Program-made: the position numbers and the translations under genes
The notes under the pieces: model-generated
Told to the model about the DNA's origin: nothing
The model's input: only the letters and a program-made list of their open reading frames with translations
Database searches by the model: none
Assembly: GCF_003046185.1 (NCBI RefSeq)
Contig: NZ_PZZL01000011.1
Location: 1-64,000, forward strand
Direction of reading: 5' to 3'
Length of the DNA stretch: 64,000 nucleotides
Source of the DNA: Phreatobacter oligotrophus
GTDB taxonomy: Bacteria; Pseudomonadota; Alphaproteobacteria; Rhizobiales; Phreatobacteraceae
Shown here: positions 8,222-18,687 of the stretch, in pieces
Position numbering within the stretch: the first letter of the stretch is position 1
Layout of the letters: each line of letters begins with the position of its first letter

Positions 8222-9145
8222 TCAGCCGAGCCGGGCCGCGAGGTCTTTGGCCAAAGCGTGCTCGCTGGCGAAGGGGGCACCGCCATCGATTCGGGCGGCA
8301 ACCGCCGCGAGGCCCTGATGGCCGAAACGGGTGCGCAGCGCCTCCTCCACCCAGTGACGCTGCTGGGCGGCGCGGCGGGCGATGCGGCGGCCCTCGGCGA
8401 GGTGGGCGTGATGGCCCGCGATGGCCGCGGCGAGCGCGTCCAGTCCCTCCCCCGTGGCCGAGGAGACCAGCACGACGGGAGCGACCCAGCCGCCGGCCTC
8501 GCGCGCCACCAGGGTCAGCGCGCCCTCCACATCCGCCTTGGCGCGCTGGGCGGGCGGGCCCATGTCGGCCTTGGTGACGGCGATGACGTCGGGGAGTTCC
8601 ATCACCCCGGCCTTCATGAACTGCAGGCTGTCCCCGGAGCCCGGCTGGATGCAGAGCACGACCGTGTCGGCCACCATGGCCACATCGGCTTCCGACTGGC
8701 CGATGCCGACGCTCTCGACGAGAACGTGGTCGTAGACGGCGCGCATCACCACCATGGCCGCCACCGTCTGGTCGGAGAGGCCGCCGAGCCGGTCGCGCGC
8801 CGCCATGGAGCGCACGAAGACGCCGCGATCGGCGGGATCGGTGGAGATGCGGGCGCGGTCGCCGAGCAAGGCGCCGCCGGTGCGGCGCGAGGAGGGATCG
8901 ACGGCGATCACGCCGACGCTCTCGCCCGCCTTGCGCCAGGCTGCGACGAGGGCGTTGGTCAGGGTCGATTTGCCGACGCCGGGCGGTCCGGTGAGGCCGA
9001 GCGTGTCGCCCCGGGCTTCGGCCGTCGCTGCGTCGAGAAAGGCTGCCAGTTCGGCGGTTCCAGCCGCGGTCTCGATGGCGGCGAGGGCGGCCGCCACCGC
9101 CCGCTTGCCACCGGCGCGAACCGCCGCGATGGAGGCAGGCACCAT
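8222..9145 (-). CDS. meaB: Methylmalonyl-CoA mutase-associated GTPase MeaB
   Basis: G3E-family P-loop GTPase that protects and gates cobalamin loading of methylmalonyl-CoA mutase; older names are ArgK or LAO transport kinase. The 307-residue product shows Walker A GPPGVGKS (53-60), the VDPSSRRTGGALLGDRAR segment, VESVGIGQSE (Walker B/switch) and the guanine motif TKAD. The ATG at 9145 lies four bases after the stop of the upstream small membrane gene, so the two are coupled. A frame upstream to 9289 is open but is the antisense of that gene. No mutase gene is in the window, but an acyl-CoA regulator at 33.7 kb concerns related metabolism. Confidence 0.92.
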   Translation of the reverse strand: MVPASIAAVRAGGKRAVAAALAAIETAAGTAELAAFLDAATAEARGDTLGLTGPPGVGKSTLTNALVAAWRKAGESVGVIAVDPSSRRTGGALLGDRARISTDPADRGVFVRSMAARDRLGGLSDQTVAAMVVMRAVYDHVLVESVGIGQSEADVAMVADTVVLCIQPGSGDSLQFMKAGVMELPDVIAVTKADMGPPAQRAKADVEGALTLVAREAGGWVAPVVLVSSATGEGLDALAAAIAGHHAHLAEGRRIARRAAQQRHWVEEALRTRFGHQGLAAVAARIDGGAPFASEHALAKDLAARLG

Positions 9146-9149
9146 GGGC

Positions 9150-9437
9150 TCAGCCGAGCTGGGCGGCGGCGAGCGTATGCAGGATCGCGCCCGCGAAATA
9201 GCCGCCGAAGCGCCAGGGCATGGCGAGCGGCGCATCGATCCGGCCCTGCATCGCGAGCGTGTTGATGACGATGTCGACGACAAGGGCAACGCCGAGCAGC
9301 CACATCAGGCCGGGAATGGCCTGGCCGAGGCCCGGATAGGCCTTGAGCAGGAAGGCGAGAGCGAGCCCGGCCACCAGCATGGCCGCGACGAAGACGAGGC
9401 CGGGCAGCGGCAAGGATGGACGGGTCTCGTCGGTCAT
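9150..9437 (-). CDS. Small integral membrane protein, unknown function
   Basis: A 95-residue protein with three or four hydrophobic segments (LPGLVFVAAMLVAGLALAFLL, IPGLMWLLGVALVVDIVI, and a C-terminal GGYFAGAILHTLAAAQLG). I recognise no family. The ATG at 9437 (MTDETRPSLPL) is preferred over an upstream start at 9509 because the extra residues are arginine-rich and out of character. It is translationally coupled to meaB (four-base gap). That suggests co-expression but not necessarily related function. Confidence 0.6.
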   Translation of the reverse strand: MTDETRPSLPLPGLVFVAAMLVAGLALAFLLKAYPGLGQAIPGLMWLLGVALVVDIVINTLAMQGRIDAPLAMPWRFGGYFAGAILHTLAAAQLG

Positions 9438-9518
9438 CGGCACTCGTGCAACGCCAGGGACAGGAGTGCGCAGCCTCGCACAGAGGCCGCGCGCCGCCAA
9501 CCGCGACAAAGGTTACGA

Positions 9519-9535
9519 CCCGCCCTCAGGGCGGG
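9519..9535 (-). terminator. GC-rich hairpin downstream of ppdK
   Basis: CCCGCCC and GGGCGGG form a perfect 7-bp stem around TCA, 17 bases after the ppdK stop. On the minus strand it is followed by GTCGTAACCTTTG, without a proper T run, so it is a weak intrinsic terminator or a 3'-end stabiliser. Confidence 0.4.
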
Positions 9536-9551
9536 CCGCCGGAGGGTCGCG

Positions 9552-12230
<2,679 letters not shown>

Positions 12231-12330
12231 GGTCGATGTCCCGATCCCGTCACGCTGTCGCCCGAGAGCCTTGAGGCCCCGATGCTGCGGCGCGTCTCTT
12301 TTGGCGCTTTTGCGGTGCGATATCAACAAC

Positions 12331-12363
12331 GGCCCGATTCATCAACGCCGACGGGCCTTTTCA
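12331..12363 (+). terminator. Orphan intrinsic-terminator-like hairpin
   Basis: GGCCCG (12331-12336) pairs with CGGGCC (12352-12357) and is followed by TTTT, so it reads as an intrinsic terminator on the plus strand. No plus-strand gene lies upstream: ppdK points the other way and starts at 12230. It could end a short unannotated RNA from 12230-12330, or be a relic of rearrangement. Confidence 0.3.
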
Positions 12364-12384
12364 TGACGTCCCGATGAAGACTGG

Positions 12385-13023
12385 ATGAATGCAGCGCGGA
12401 ACGGTAATACTGCGCTGCAACAGGAATGTTCCCCGCCCGTGATCACCGTCATCATCCCCACTCTCGACGATGAACGCCGACTGCTGCCGACGCTCGCTTC
12501 GCTGGTGTCCGGGGCGGCGGATGGCCTCGTCATCGAGGCGATCGTCGCCGATGGTGGTTCTCGCGACGACACCGAGACGGTCGCCGATGTTGCGGGGTGC
12601 CGATTTGTCGCCGGCGAGGCCGATGCGGGCCGACGCCTTGCCGCGGCAGCTGCGGGCGCCAAGGCGCCGTGGCTGCTGTTCCTGCCGCCAGGCGTGGTCC
12701 TCGACGAGGGCTGGATCCGCGATGTGCGGGCGTTCCTCGATCAGGTGACGCGGCGCGGCGAGACAGACCGGCGCGCCGCCGTGTTCTCTCTCGGCACCGA
12801 CGATTACGGCATGGGTGCAACCCTGCGCCAGGCACGGGCCCGGCTCGCCCTCTGGCTCGGGCTCGGCACCGACCCCGACCAGGGCCTGCTGATCTCCGCC
12901 GGGCATTATCGGGCGCTCGGCGGCCATGCCGCGGGAGCCGGCACGGCGAGCCGCCTGACCCGCCGCCTCGGCGCCACGCGCATCGTCACCCTGCGCAGTC
13001 GGGCGACGTCCATCCGGTTCTAG
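12385..13023 (+). CDS. Family 2 glycosyltransferase-like protein
   Basis: A 212-residue protein with a GT-A fold start: ITVIIPTLDDERRLLPTLASLV, then IEAIVADGGSRDDT with the nucleotide-sugar Asp pair, and APWLLFLPPGVVLDEGWI in place of the usual DADT-type metal motif. The metal-binding DxD is not clear, so activity is uncertain. It resembles the small glycosyltransferases of TIGR04283 type; the acceptor is unknown. The ATG at 12385 has no good ribosome site, and a GTG at 12439 just before VITVIIPT is an alternative. Confidence 0.75.
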   Translation: MNAARNGNTALQQECSPPVITVIIPTLDDERRLLPTLASLVSGAADGLVIEAIVADGGSRDDTETVADVAGCRFVAGEADAGRRLAAAAAGAKAPWLLFLPPGVVLDEGWIRDVRAFLDQVTRRGETDRRAAVFSLGTDDYGMGATLRQARARLALWLGLGTDPDQGLLISAGHYRALGGHAAGAGTASRLTRRLGATRIVTLRSRATSIRF

Positions 13024-13029
13024 GACCGG

Positions 13030-13572
13030 TCAGTCCGGCAGGCGGCCGGCATACTCGTCCTTCAGCCGCTTCCAGCCCGACCAGAACGATGGCATCGGCG
13101 TCTCGGACAGCCGTGCAGCAAGGACATCGAGGTGGATGTGCCAGCCGGCGGAGACGCTGAGCATGGCATCGCGTTCGGCGAGGCGGCGATGGGTGACGGT
13201 GAGCAGCGTGCCGCCTTCCATCGGCGTCAGGTCGAAGGCGACGCTGCCGCCCGCTGCGCCCCAGCTGAAGACGAGGCGGACCGGTGGCCGCACTTCAAGG
13301 ATCCGGCTTTCCATCCGGTGCTCGACCGGAAAGCCCTCGGGCCGCGGATCGGTCGGCGTACTCAAGGAATCGTTGCGCCACACCAGTTCGAAACGGGCGT
13401 CTTGCGACAGGTCCATCACACCGTCGGCCAGCCAGCGGCGGCGCAACTCCGCCTCCGTCAGATAGGCCCACACCCGCTCTACCGGCGCCGGCAGCAGCCG
13501 GCGGATGGTCAGGGTCGCGGGCTCGGTGACGGCGGCATAGGCGTCAGGGGCGGCTTTGGTGGCGGCAGTCAT
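13030..13572 (-). CDS. SRPBCC (AHSA1-like) domain protein
   Basis: A 180-residue START-like ligand-binding fold of the AHSA1 group: LTIRRLLPAPVERVWAYLTEAELRRRW, RPPVRLVFSWG and GTLLTVTHRRL are typical. Its start overlaps the ArsR gene by four bases (ATGA), so both are made from one mRNA. ArsR-SRPBCC pairs are common; the ArsR member usually represses the pair. The ligand is unknown. Confidence 0.85.
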   Translation of the reverse strand: MTAATKAAPDAYAAVTEPATLTIRRLLPAPVERVWAYLTEAELRRRWLADGVMDLSQDARFELVWRNDSLSTPTDPRPEGFPVEHRMESRILEVRPPVRLVFSWGAAGGSVAFDLTPMEGGTLLTVTHRRLAERDAMLSVSAGWHIHLDVLAARLSETPMPSFWSGWKRLKDEYAGRLPD

Positions 13573-13928
13573 GACGTTTCTCCGGGTGGCGGGGTCTGCG
13601 GGAGTTCCTGCCGCAGCAGGTCTTCGAGGATGCCGAGCCGGCCGATCCAGAGCCGCTCGTAGAAGCCGATCCAGGCATGGGCGCTAGCGAGCGGTCCCGG
13701 CGCGAGACGGCACAGATGGGTGCGGCCGCGGATCTCCCGGGCGACGAGACCTGCGGCCTCAAGAACGCGGATGTGCTTGGAAGCGGCGGCCAGCGACATG
13801 GCGCAGGGCGCCGCGAGGTCGCCGACGCGGCACGCACCGTCCGCAAGCTGCCGCAGCATGGCGCGACGGGTGCGGTCCCCGAGGGCGTGGAAGACGGCGT
13901 CAAGATCGGCGGGATTTCGTTCAACCAT
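13569..13928 (-). CDS. ArsR-family transcriptional repressor (SRPBCC-linked)
   Basis: A 119-residue winged-helix regulator: FHALGDRTRRAMLRQLADGACRVGDLA, then the recognition helix MSLAAASKHIRVLEAAGLV and wing EIRGRTHLCRL. No ars-type CxC metal motif is seen, so it probably does not sense arsenite. The ATG at 13928 (MVERNPADLDAV) is chosen because a 17-bp-spaced promoter ends five bases before it; the longer frame to 13955 would place the promoter inside the gene. It is co-translated with the SRPBCC gene. Two copies of an AACC-N4-GGTT operator overlap its promoter, so autorepression is likely. Confidence 0.85.
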   Translation of the reverse strand: MVERNPADLDAVFHALGDRTRRAMLRQLADGACRVGDLAAPCAMSLAAASKHIRVLEAAGLVAREIRGRTHLCRLAPGPLASAHAWIGFYERLWIGRLGILEDLLRQELPQTPPPGETS

Positions 13929-13978
13929 ACGGTTTAATATTGGCCTCACCAACATTTGTCAACCGATTGGTTTATTAT
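13921..13978 (-). promoter_or_regulatory. Promoter and two operator copies of the ArsR/SRPBCC operon
   Basis: On the minus strand a perfect -35 TTGACA (13957-13962) is separated by 17 bp from TATTAA (13934-13939), which ends five bases before the ATG, so the mRNA would be leaderless or nearly so. Two copies of the pattern TCAACC-N4-GGTTTA-N-TAT occur on the plus strand at 13921-13940 and 13959-13978, 38 bp apart. One covers the -10 and start codon, the other the -35. Each contains the dyad AACC-N4-GGTT, a usual size for ArsR dimers. Confidence 0.75.
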
Positions 13979-14093
13979 CCTCGCGAACCGCCTCCTGCCG
14001 GCATGTGGATAATCCCACGAGGACCGCTCGCATTTACGCAACGTTATGGATCTGGACGGCATGGTTGTACCTCCCGTTCCCCTAGGGGTTTGC

Positions 14094-15245
14094 ATGCTTC
14101 CCTCGCTCGAAAATCCCGTCGAACAGGTCCTTGCCGCGGTGGAGCAATTGCCCCCGGCGGCGCAGCAGGCCCTCGTCACGGGCATTCTCGGCCAGTTCGG
14201 ACCGGACCGTCCGCGCCCCTCCCCGAAGGCCCAGGAACGCCTGGACCGCATCGTGGCGCATCTGCTGCCCCCCATGCCGATCGACAAGCGGGTCTATTTC
14301 GCCCGCGCCTTCGGCGCCCTCGACCTCGACCTGCCGCGCACCTTCGCGGTCATCGACAAGGATGCCGAACTGGTGGCCGAGATCTCGCTCGGTCATGCGA
14401 CCCCCGACGCGGCGGTCATCACCAATCTCGGCAAGCAGCGACGCTTCATCGACACGCGGATCATGGCCGAGCGCGAGGACCTGACCCCGGAGGCCGCCGA
14501 CGCGCTGGCCGATGCCGGCGACGCGCGCACAGTGCGCACCCTTGCCTCGAACCGCTACGTCACCCTGTCGCGCAAGGCCTTCTCGCGGCTCGTCACCCGC
14601 GCCTCCCACGACCTGCCCTTGCAGATCCAGCTGTGCAACCGGCCCGAGCTGGAGGCGGAGGACGCCAGACGCCTCGCCCTCGTCGTGCCCGACCACCTGA
14701 AGGCGACGCTTTACGAGCGGCTGGACCATGAGGCGGTGAAGGAAGCCCAGCGCATCGCCTCGGAGGCCATTCCCGACAAGATCCGCCGGATGCGCCTGCA
14801 CCAGGACTGCAAGGACAGCGCGAATGACCTGCGGCGGGATGTGAAAACGGGCGCTCGGTCGCTGGCCGAGGCGATGACCGTCTTCGCCGCCACCGATCAG
14901 GTGATCCCGGCGGTGGAACTGCTCGGCGAAACGCTCGGGATCGATCGCGCGCTGCTGATCGCTGCCCTCGCCCGGGGCAAGATCGAACCCTTCGAGGCCA
15001 TGTCCAAAGCGGTGGCGCTGGACGAGAACATCTTCGTCTCGCTCGTCTCCTCGTTCTGCCGGCGCTGGCGTCGCACGCCGCCCGACCCGCGGGCCCTGCT
15101 GCGCCGCTACCGCACCCTCACCGACAAGCAGATCGACATCGAGCTGGCCGCCCTGCGCCAGGCACCGAAGTCATCGTCCTTCGTGCGGCCGGTTGCCGCC
15201 ATGCCGATGCCCCTGCCGCCGACCGTCGCGGTCTCGGTCGATTGA
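14094..15245 (+). CDS. DUF2336 domain protein
   Basis: A predicted cytosolic, mostly helical protein of 383 residues, of the DUF2336 family, which is nearly confined to alphaproteobacteria. Segments such as DIVAHLLPPMPIDKR-like, RIMAERED, LASNRYVTLSRKAFSRLV and FAATDQVIPAVELLGETLG resemble HEAT-like repeats. Its function is unknown. The ATG at 14094 has AGGGG at a good distance, inside a CCCCTAGGGG palindrome (14079-14088); ATGs at 14046 and 14061 are alternatives. A second DUF2336 gene is at 60.0 kb. Confidence 0.8.
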   Translation: MLPSLENPVEQVLAAVEQLPPAAQQALVTGILGQFGPDRPRPSPKAQERLDRIVAHLLPPMPIDKRVYFARAFGALDLDLPRTFAVIDKDAELVAEISLGHATPDAAVITNLGKQRRFIDTRIMAEREDLTPEAADALADAGDARTVRTLASNRYVTLSRKAFSRLVTRASHDLPLQIQLCNRPELEAEDARRLALVVPDHLKATLYERLDHEAVKEAQRIASEAIPDKIRRMRLHQDCKDSANDLRRDVKTGARSLAEAMTVFAATDQVIPAVELLGETLGIDRALLIAALARGKIEPFEAMSKAVALDENIFVSLVSSFCRRWRRTPPDPRALLRRYRTLTDKQIDIELAALRQAPKSSSFVRPVAAMPMPLPPTVAVSVD

Positions 15246-15315
15246 CGCGCCAGTGAATTGACCAGCCGGTTCCCGCCTGCGAGGTGACGGGTCTTCGCCC
15301 GACCCGGAGGCCGCC

Positions 15316-15690
15316 ATGACCGCCACCCGTCTTCTCGTCCTCTGCGCCGGCCTCATGGGTGCGGCCGGCGTCGCCCTCGCGGCCATGGCCAGCCACGCCT
15401 ATGCCGGCACCAGCCTGCAGGTGGCCGCCTCCATGCTGTCGCTGCAGGCGCCTGCGGTGCTGGCCATCGCCCTCGGTCGCAAGGCCGGCCTGCTGCACGA
15501 CGCCGTCGCCCGCATCGCCGCCTGGGCGCTGGTGGCCGGAACGGCGGTCTTCGCCGGGGACCTCGCCATGCGCACCTTCACGGGGCAAGCGCTCTTTCCC
15601 ATGGCCGCCCCGGTCGGGGGCATGGCGATGATCGCCGCCTGGCTCGGCGCGGCCGTCGCCGGTGCGCTCGGCGGACGCCAGTCCGGCTGA
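15316..15690 (+). CDS. DUF423 family small membrane protein
   Basis: A 124-residue inner-membrane protein with four hydrophobic segments. It shows the DUF423 pattern: an N-terminal AGLMGAAGVALAAMASHA, a central membrane helix, and a C-terminal LFPMAAPVGGMAMIAAWLG. Its function is unknown. A 7-bp hairpin (GCCGCTG/CAGCGGC, 15731-15751) follows it, without a T run. Confidence 0.8.
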   Translation: MTATRLLVLCAGLMGAAGVALAAMASHAYAGTSLQVAASMLSLQAPAVLAIALGRKAGLLHDAVARIAAWALVAGTAVFAGDLAMRTFTGQALFPMAAPVGGMAMIAAWLGAAVAGALGGRQSG

Positions 15691-15794
15691 GGCGAGACCT
15701 CGCGCGGCTGCACATCCGTTGCGCAATGCCGCCGCTGTCTTGGGCAGCGGCAGGGTGATAGCGTCCGCGTCCCCCTTCCTGCTGGCAGGTCCCC

Positions 15795-17030
15795 TTGTCC
15801 CTATCCGCTTCGCCTGACCAGGCCCCTGCTTCCGCCCTTGACGGCCGGCCGGCCTGGATCCGCCTGACGATCGCACTGGCGCTCGGCACGATCGGCGGCG
15901 TTGGCATGTGGTCGGTCGTGGTGGTCATGCCGGCGGTACAGGCCGATTTCGGCACCGGGCGCGGCGCAGCCTCGCTGCCATACACGCTGGCCATGCTTGG
16001 TTTCGCCGGCGGCGGCGTGCTGATGGGACGGCTCTCCGACCGTTTCGGCATCATGGCGCCGGTGATCGGCGGCAGCCTGCTGCTCGGCACAGGCTATCTC
16101 GTCGCCGGCCTTGCCCCGTCGATCTGGGTCTTCGCCCTCGCCCATGGTCTGCTCATCGGCCTCGGCTCGGCGGCGGTGTTCGGACCGCTGCTCGCCCATG
16201 TCTCGTTCTGGTTCGACCGCCGCCGCGGCATCGCCGTGGCCATCGCGGCCTCCGGCAATTATCTCGCCGGCGCGGTCTGGCCGCAGGTGGTGCGCTTCGC
16301 CCTCGACGCGGTGGGCTGGCGGATGACCCACATCATCATCGCCGTGACGACAGTGACGCTGATGGTGCCTCTCGCCCTGCTCCTGCGCCAGAAGCCGCCG
16401 GTGGCGCTGGCCGCCGGTGCGGGCCTGGCGCGCAGCGCCTCGCCGGCGGCGCTGGGCCTTTCACCCAATGTGCTGATGGCGCTGCTGGCCGTCGCGGGAA
16501 TCGCCTGCTGCGTCGCCATGTCGATGCCGCAGGTCCACATCGTCGCCTATTGCGCGGACCTCGGCTACGGCGTCGCCCGCGGCTCGGAGATGCTGTCCCT
16601 GATGCTCGCCTTCGGCATCATCAGCCGCGTCGCCTCCGGCTTCGTCGCCGACCGGATCGGCGGCCTCGCCACCCTGCTGCTCGGCTCGACCCTGCAGGGC
16701 GTGGCGCTGCTGTTGTTCCTGACGTCGGACGCCCTGACGCCGCTCTACATCTTCTCGATCCTGTTCGGCCTGTTCCAAGGCGGCATCGTGCCGAGCTATG
16801 CCATCATCGTCCGCGAGTATTTCTCGCCGGCCGAGGCGGGGACGCGGGTCGGCATCGCCCTCATGGCCACGCTTCTCGGCATGGCCTTCGGCGGCTGGAT
16901 CTCCGGCGTGATCTATGACCTGACCCGGTCCTACCAGGCCGCGTTCATCAACGGCATCTTGTGGAACCTCATCAACCTCGCCATCGTTGGATGGCTTCTG
17001 ATGCGGCGGGAGCGGCTGGCGCGGGCCTGA
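15795..17030 (+). CDS. MFS transporter
   Basis: Inner-membrane carrier of 411 residues with 12 predicted membrane helices and the MFS motif MGRLSDRFGIMAPVI. The cytoplasmic and periplasmic loops resemble the monocarboxylate/oxalate-formate branch (MPAVQADFGTGRGAASLPY; FWFDRRRGIAVAIAASGNYLAG). The substrate is unknown. It starts with TTG at 15795, with GGCAGGT upstream; the next ATG (15906) would remove the first helix, so TTG is preferred. Confidence 0.85.
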   Translation: MSLSASPDQAPASALDGRPAWIRLTIALALGTIGGVGMWSVVVVMPAVQADFGTGRGAASLPYTLAMLGFAGGGVLMGRLSDRFGIMAPVIGGSLLLGTGYLVAGLAPSIWVFALAHGLLIGLGSAAVFGPLLAHVSFWFDRRRGIAVAIAASGNYLAGAVWPQVVRFALDAVGWRMTHIIIAVTTVTLMVPLALLLRQKPPVALAAGAGLARSASPAALGLSPNVLMALLAVAGIACCVAMSMPQVHIVAYCADLGYGVARGSEMLSLMLAFGIISRVASGFVADRIGGLATLLLGSTLQGVALLLFLTSDALTPLYIFSILFGLFQGGIVPSYAIIVREYFSPAEAGTRVGIALMATLLGMAFGGWISGVIYDLTRSYQAAFINGILWNLINLAIVGWLLMRRERLARA

Positions 17031-17092
17031 TCCCGCGGCGCCCAGCCGCAGCAAAGCGCAGCAGCGGGCGGCGCAGGCGGCAGGGGCAGCTC

Positions 17093-17695
17093 ATGAGCGT
17101 CACGGCACGGATCGGTCTCGACGTCCACGACGTCAAGCAGCTTTTCTCGACCTTCGACCCATCCCCCTTCCACGAATTCAGCCTCAACTCGACGGCTGCG
17201 CAGTACATCTCCTCGCAGGCCTGGTACGCGAAGCGAGACGCCAGGCTGGAGATCGCCCTGAGCATTCGCAGCAAACCGGCCCCGGCGGAGGCTGTGGCGC
17301 GGCTTCAGGAGGTGGTCCACGCCCATTTCACCCGCCTCGCCATCAGCGAGGACCAGAATTTCAAGCAACTCCTTCGCACCGGCGCGATCTCGCTGGCCAT
17401 CGGCCTGTGCGTCCTCGCCTTCTGCACGGTGCTGTCGCGCGGCATCGACAACTCGTCGCTCCCCGACGGCTGGCGCGAGGGCCTGCGCGACGGCATCTCG
17501 GTCTTCGGCTGGGTGGCGAACTGGCGGCCGGCCCAGATCCTTTTCTATGACTGGTGGCCTGTGCGGCGGGTGCGGAACATCTATCGCCGGCTGGCGGACG
17601 CCAAGGTTGTGGCGGGAGCTCCGGGCAAGCGGACCGCGGAGGCGGACGCCGTCGCCCCCCTCGACACGATGCCGATCGAGGCGGGGCCGACCTGA
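17093..17695 (+). CDS. Hypothetical membrane protein
   Basis: A 200-residue protein starting at ATG 17093 (MSVTARIGLDVHD) with a GGGG run upstream. The first 100 residues look soluble (SPFHEFSLNSTAAQYISSQAWYAKRDARLEI), then comes a membrane segment (GAISLAIGLCVLAFCTVLS), a short loop and a polar tail. I recognise no named family. It follows the MFS gene by 62 bases and converges on tadC with a four-base gap. Confidence 0.65.
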   Translation: MSVTARIGLDVHDVKQLFSTFDPSPFHEFSLNSTAAQYISSQAWYAKRDARLEIALSIRSKPAPAEAVARLQEVVHAHFTRLAISEDQNFKQLLRTGAISLAIGLCVLAFCTVLSRGIDNSSLPDGWREGLRDGISVFGWVANWRPAQILFYDWWPVRRVRNIYRRLADAKVVAGAPGKRTAEADAVAPLDTMPIEAGPT

Positions 17696-17699
17696 GGGG

Positions 17700-18674
17700 T
17701 CAGTTGGCGCCGGTAAGGCGGATCGCCGCCGGGCCCATGATGACCACGAAGAGGCAGGGCAGGAAGAAGACGATCATCGGCACGGTGAGCTTCGGCGGCA
17801 GCGCGGCCGCCTTCTTCTCGGCCTCGGACATGCGCATGTCGCGGTTTTCCTGCGCCATGACGCGCAGGGTGTTGGCGAGCGGCGTGCCATAGCGCTCCGC
17901 CTGGATGAGCGCCATGGTCACGGCGCGTACGCCATCGAGGTCGGTGCGCTTGGCGAGGTTCTCGTAGGCCATGCGCCGGTCCTGCAGGTAGCTGAGCTCG
18001 GCGGTGGTGAGCGCCAGTTCCTCGGCCAGTTCGATGGACTGGGTGCCAACCTCGACGCCGACGCGCTTGAAGGCCATTTCGATGGACATGCCGCTCTCGA
18101 CGCAGATCAGCAGCAGGTCGAGCGCATCGGGGAAGGCGCGGCGGATCGAGAGCTTGCGCTTGTCGATCTTGTTCTTGAGGAACAGCATCGGCAGCTGCAG
18201 GCCGATATAGGCGGCAAAGAGCGACAGCAGCACCCGGACGACCGCCGGCTGGCCCAGGTCGTTGACGGCGAAGAGATAGACAAGCGCCGCGAGCACCGTG
18301 ACGATCGGCACGATGAGGCGAAACAGCAGGAACACGATATAGGGCGCCTGGCCGCGATAGCCGGCCTGAATGAGCTTCTCGCGAGCCTCTTCCTGGGCGA
18401 GATGCTTGCCGAGCTGCAGGCCATCGACGATGCGCGTCATCCAGGCCTTGGGCGTGTGGCGCACCGAGATGCGCTCTCCACCGGCGAGACGGGCGCGCTC
18501 GCGCTCGCGGATGCGGTTGCGCTCGACCGAGACCGCCTTCATGCGCTTGCCGAGATTGTCGCCGGCGAGCAGCGGCATGGCGAAGGTCAGCACCGTCGCG
18601 AAAACCGCAATGGCGATCAGCATCTGCACGATGAAATCGCGGTCGTGGAGCTTCTCGATGGCGAGCTTCAGCAT
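17700..18674 (-). CDS. tadC: Tad pilus inner-membrane platform protein TadC
   Basis: T2SSF-domain protein of 324 residues; with TadB it forms the inner-membrane platform that couples the CpaF/TadA ATPase to Flp pilin assembly. Visible are an N-terminal membrane helix, two central helices, the cytoplasmic helical domain (RRAFPDALDLLLICVESGMS, ERYGTPLANTLRVMAQE) and the C-terminal double helix ending FFLPCLFVVIMGPAAI. It is the last gene of the minus-strand tad operon, 13 bases after tadB. Confidence 0.93.
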   Translation of the reverse strand: MLKLAIEKLHDRDFIVQMLIAIAVFATVLTFAMPLLAGDNLGKRMKAVSVERNRIRERERARLAGGERISVRHTPKAWMTRIVDGLQLGKHLAQEEAREKLIQAGYRGQAPYIVFLLFRLIVPIVTVLAALVYLFAVNDLGQPAVVRVLLSLFAAYIGLQLPMLFLKNKIDKRKLSIRRAFPDALDLLLICVESGMSIEMAFKRVGVEVGTQSIELAEELALTTAELSYLQDRRMAYENLAKRTDLDGVRAVTMALIQAERYGTPLANTLRVMAQENRDMRMSEAEKKAAALPPKLTVPMIVFFLPCLFVVIMGPAAIRLTGAN

Positions 18675-18687
18675 GGCTTCCGCCCCC

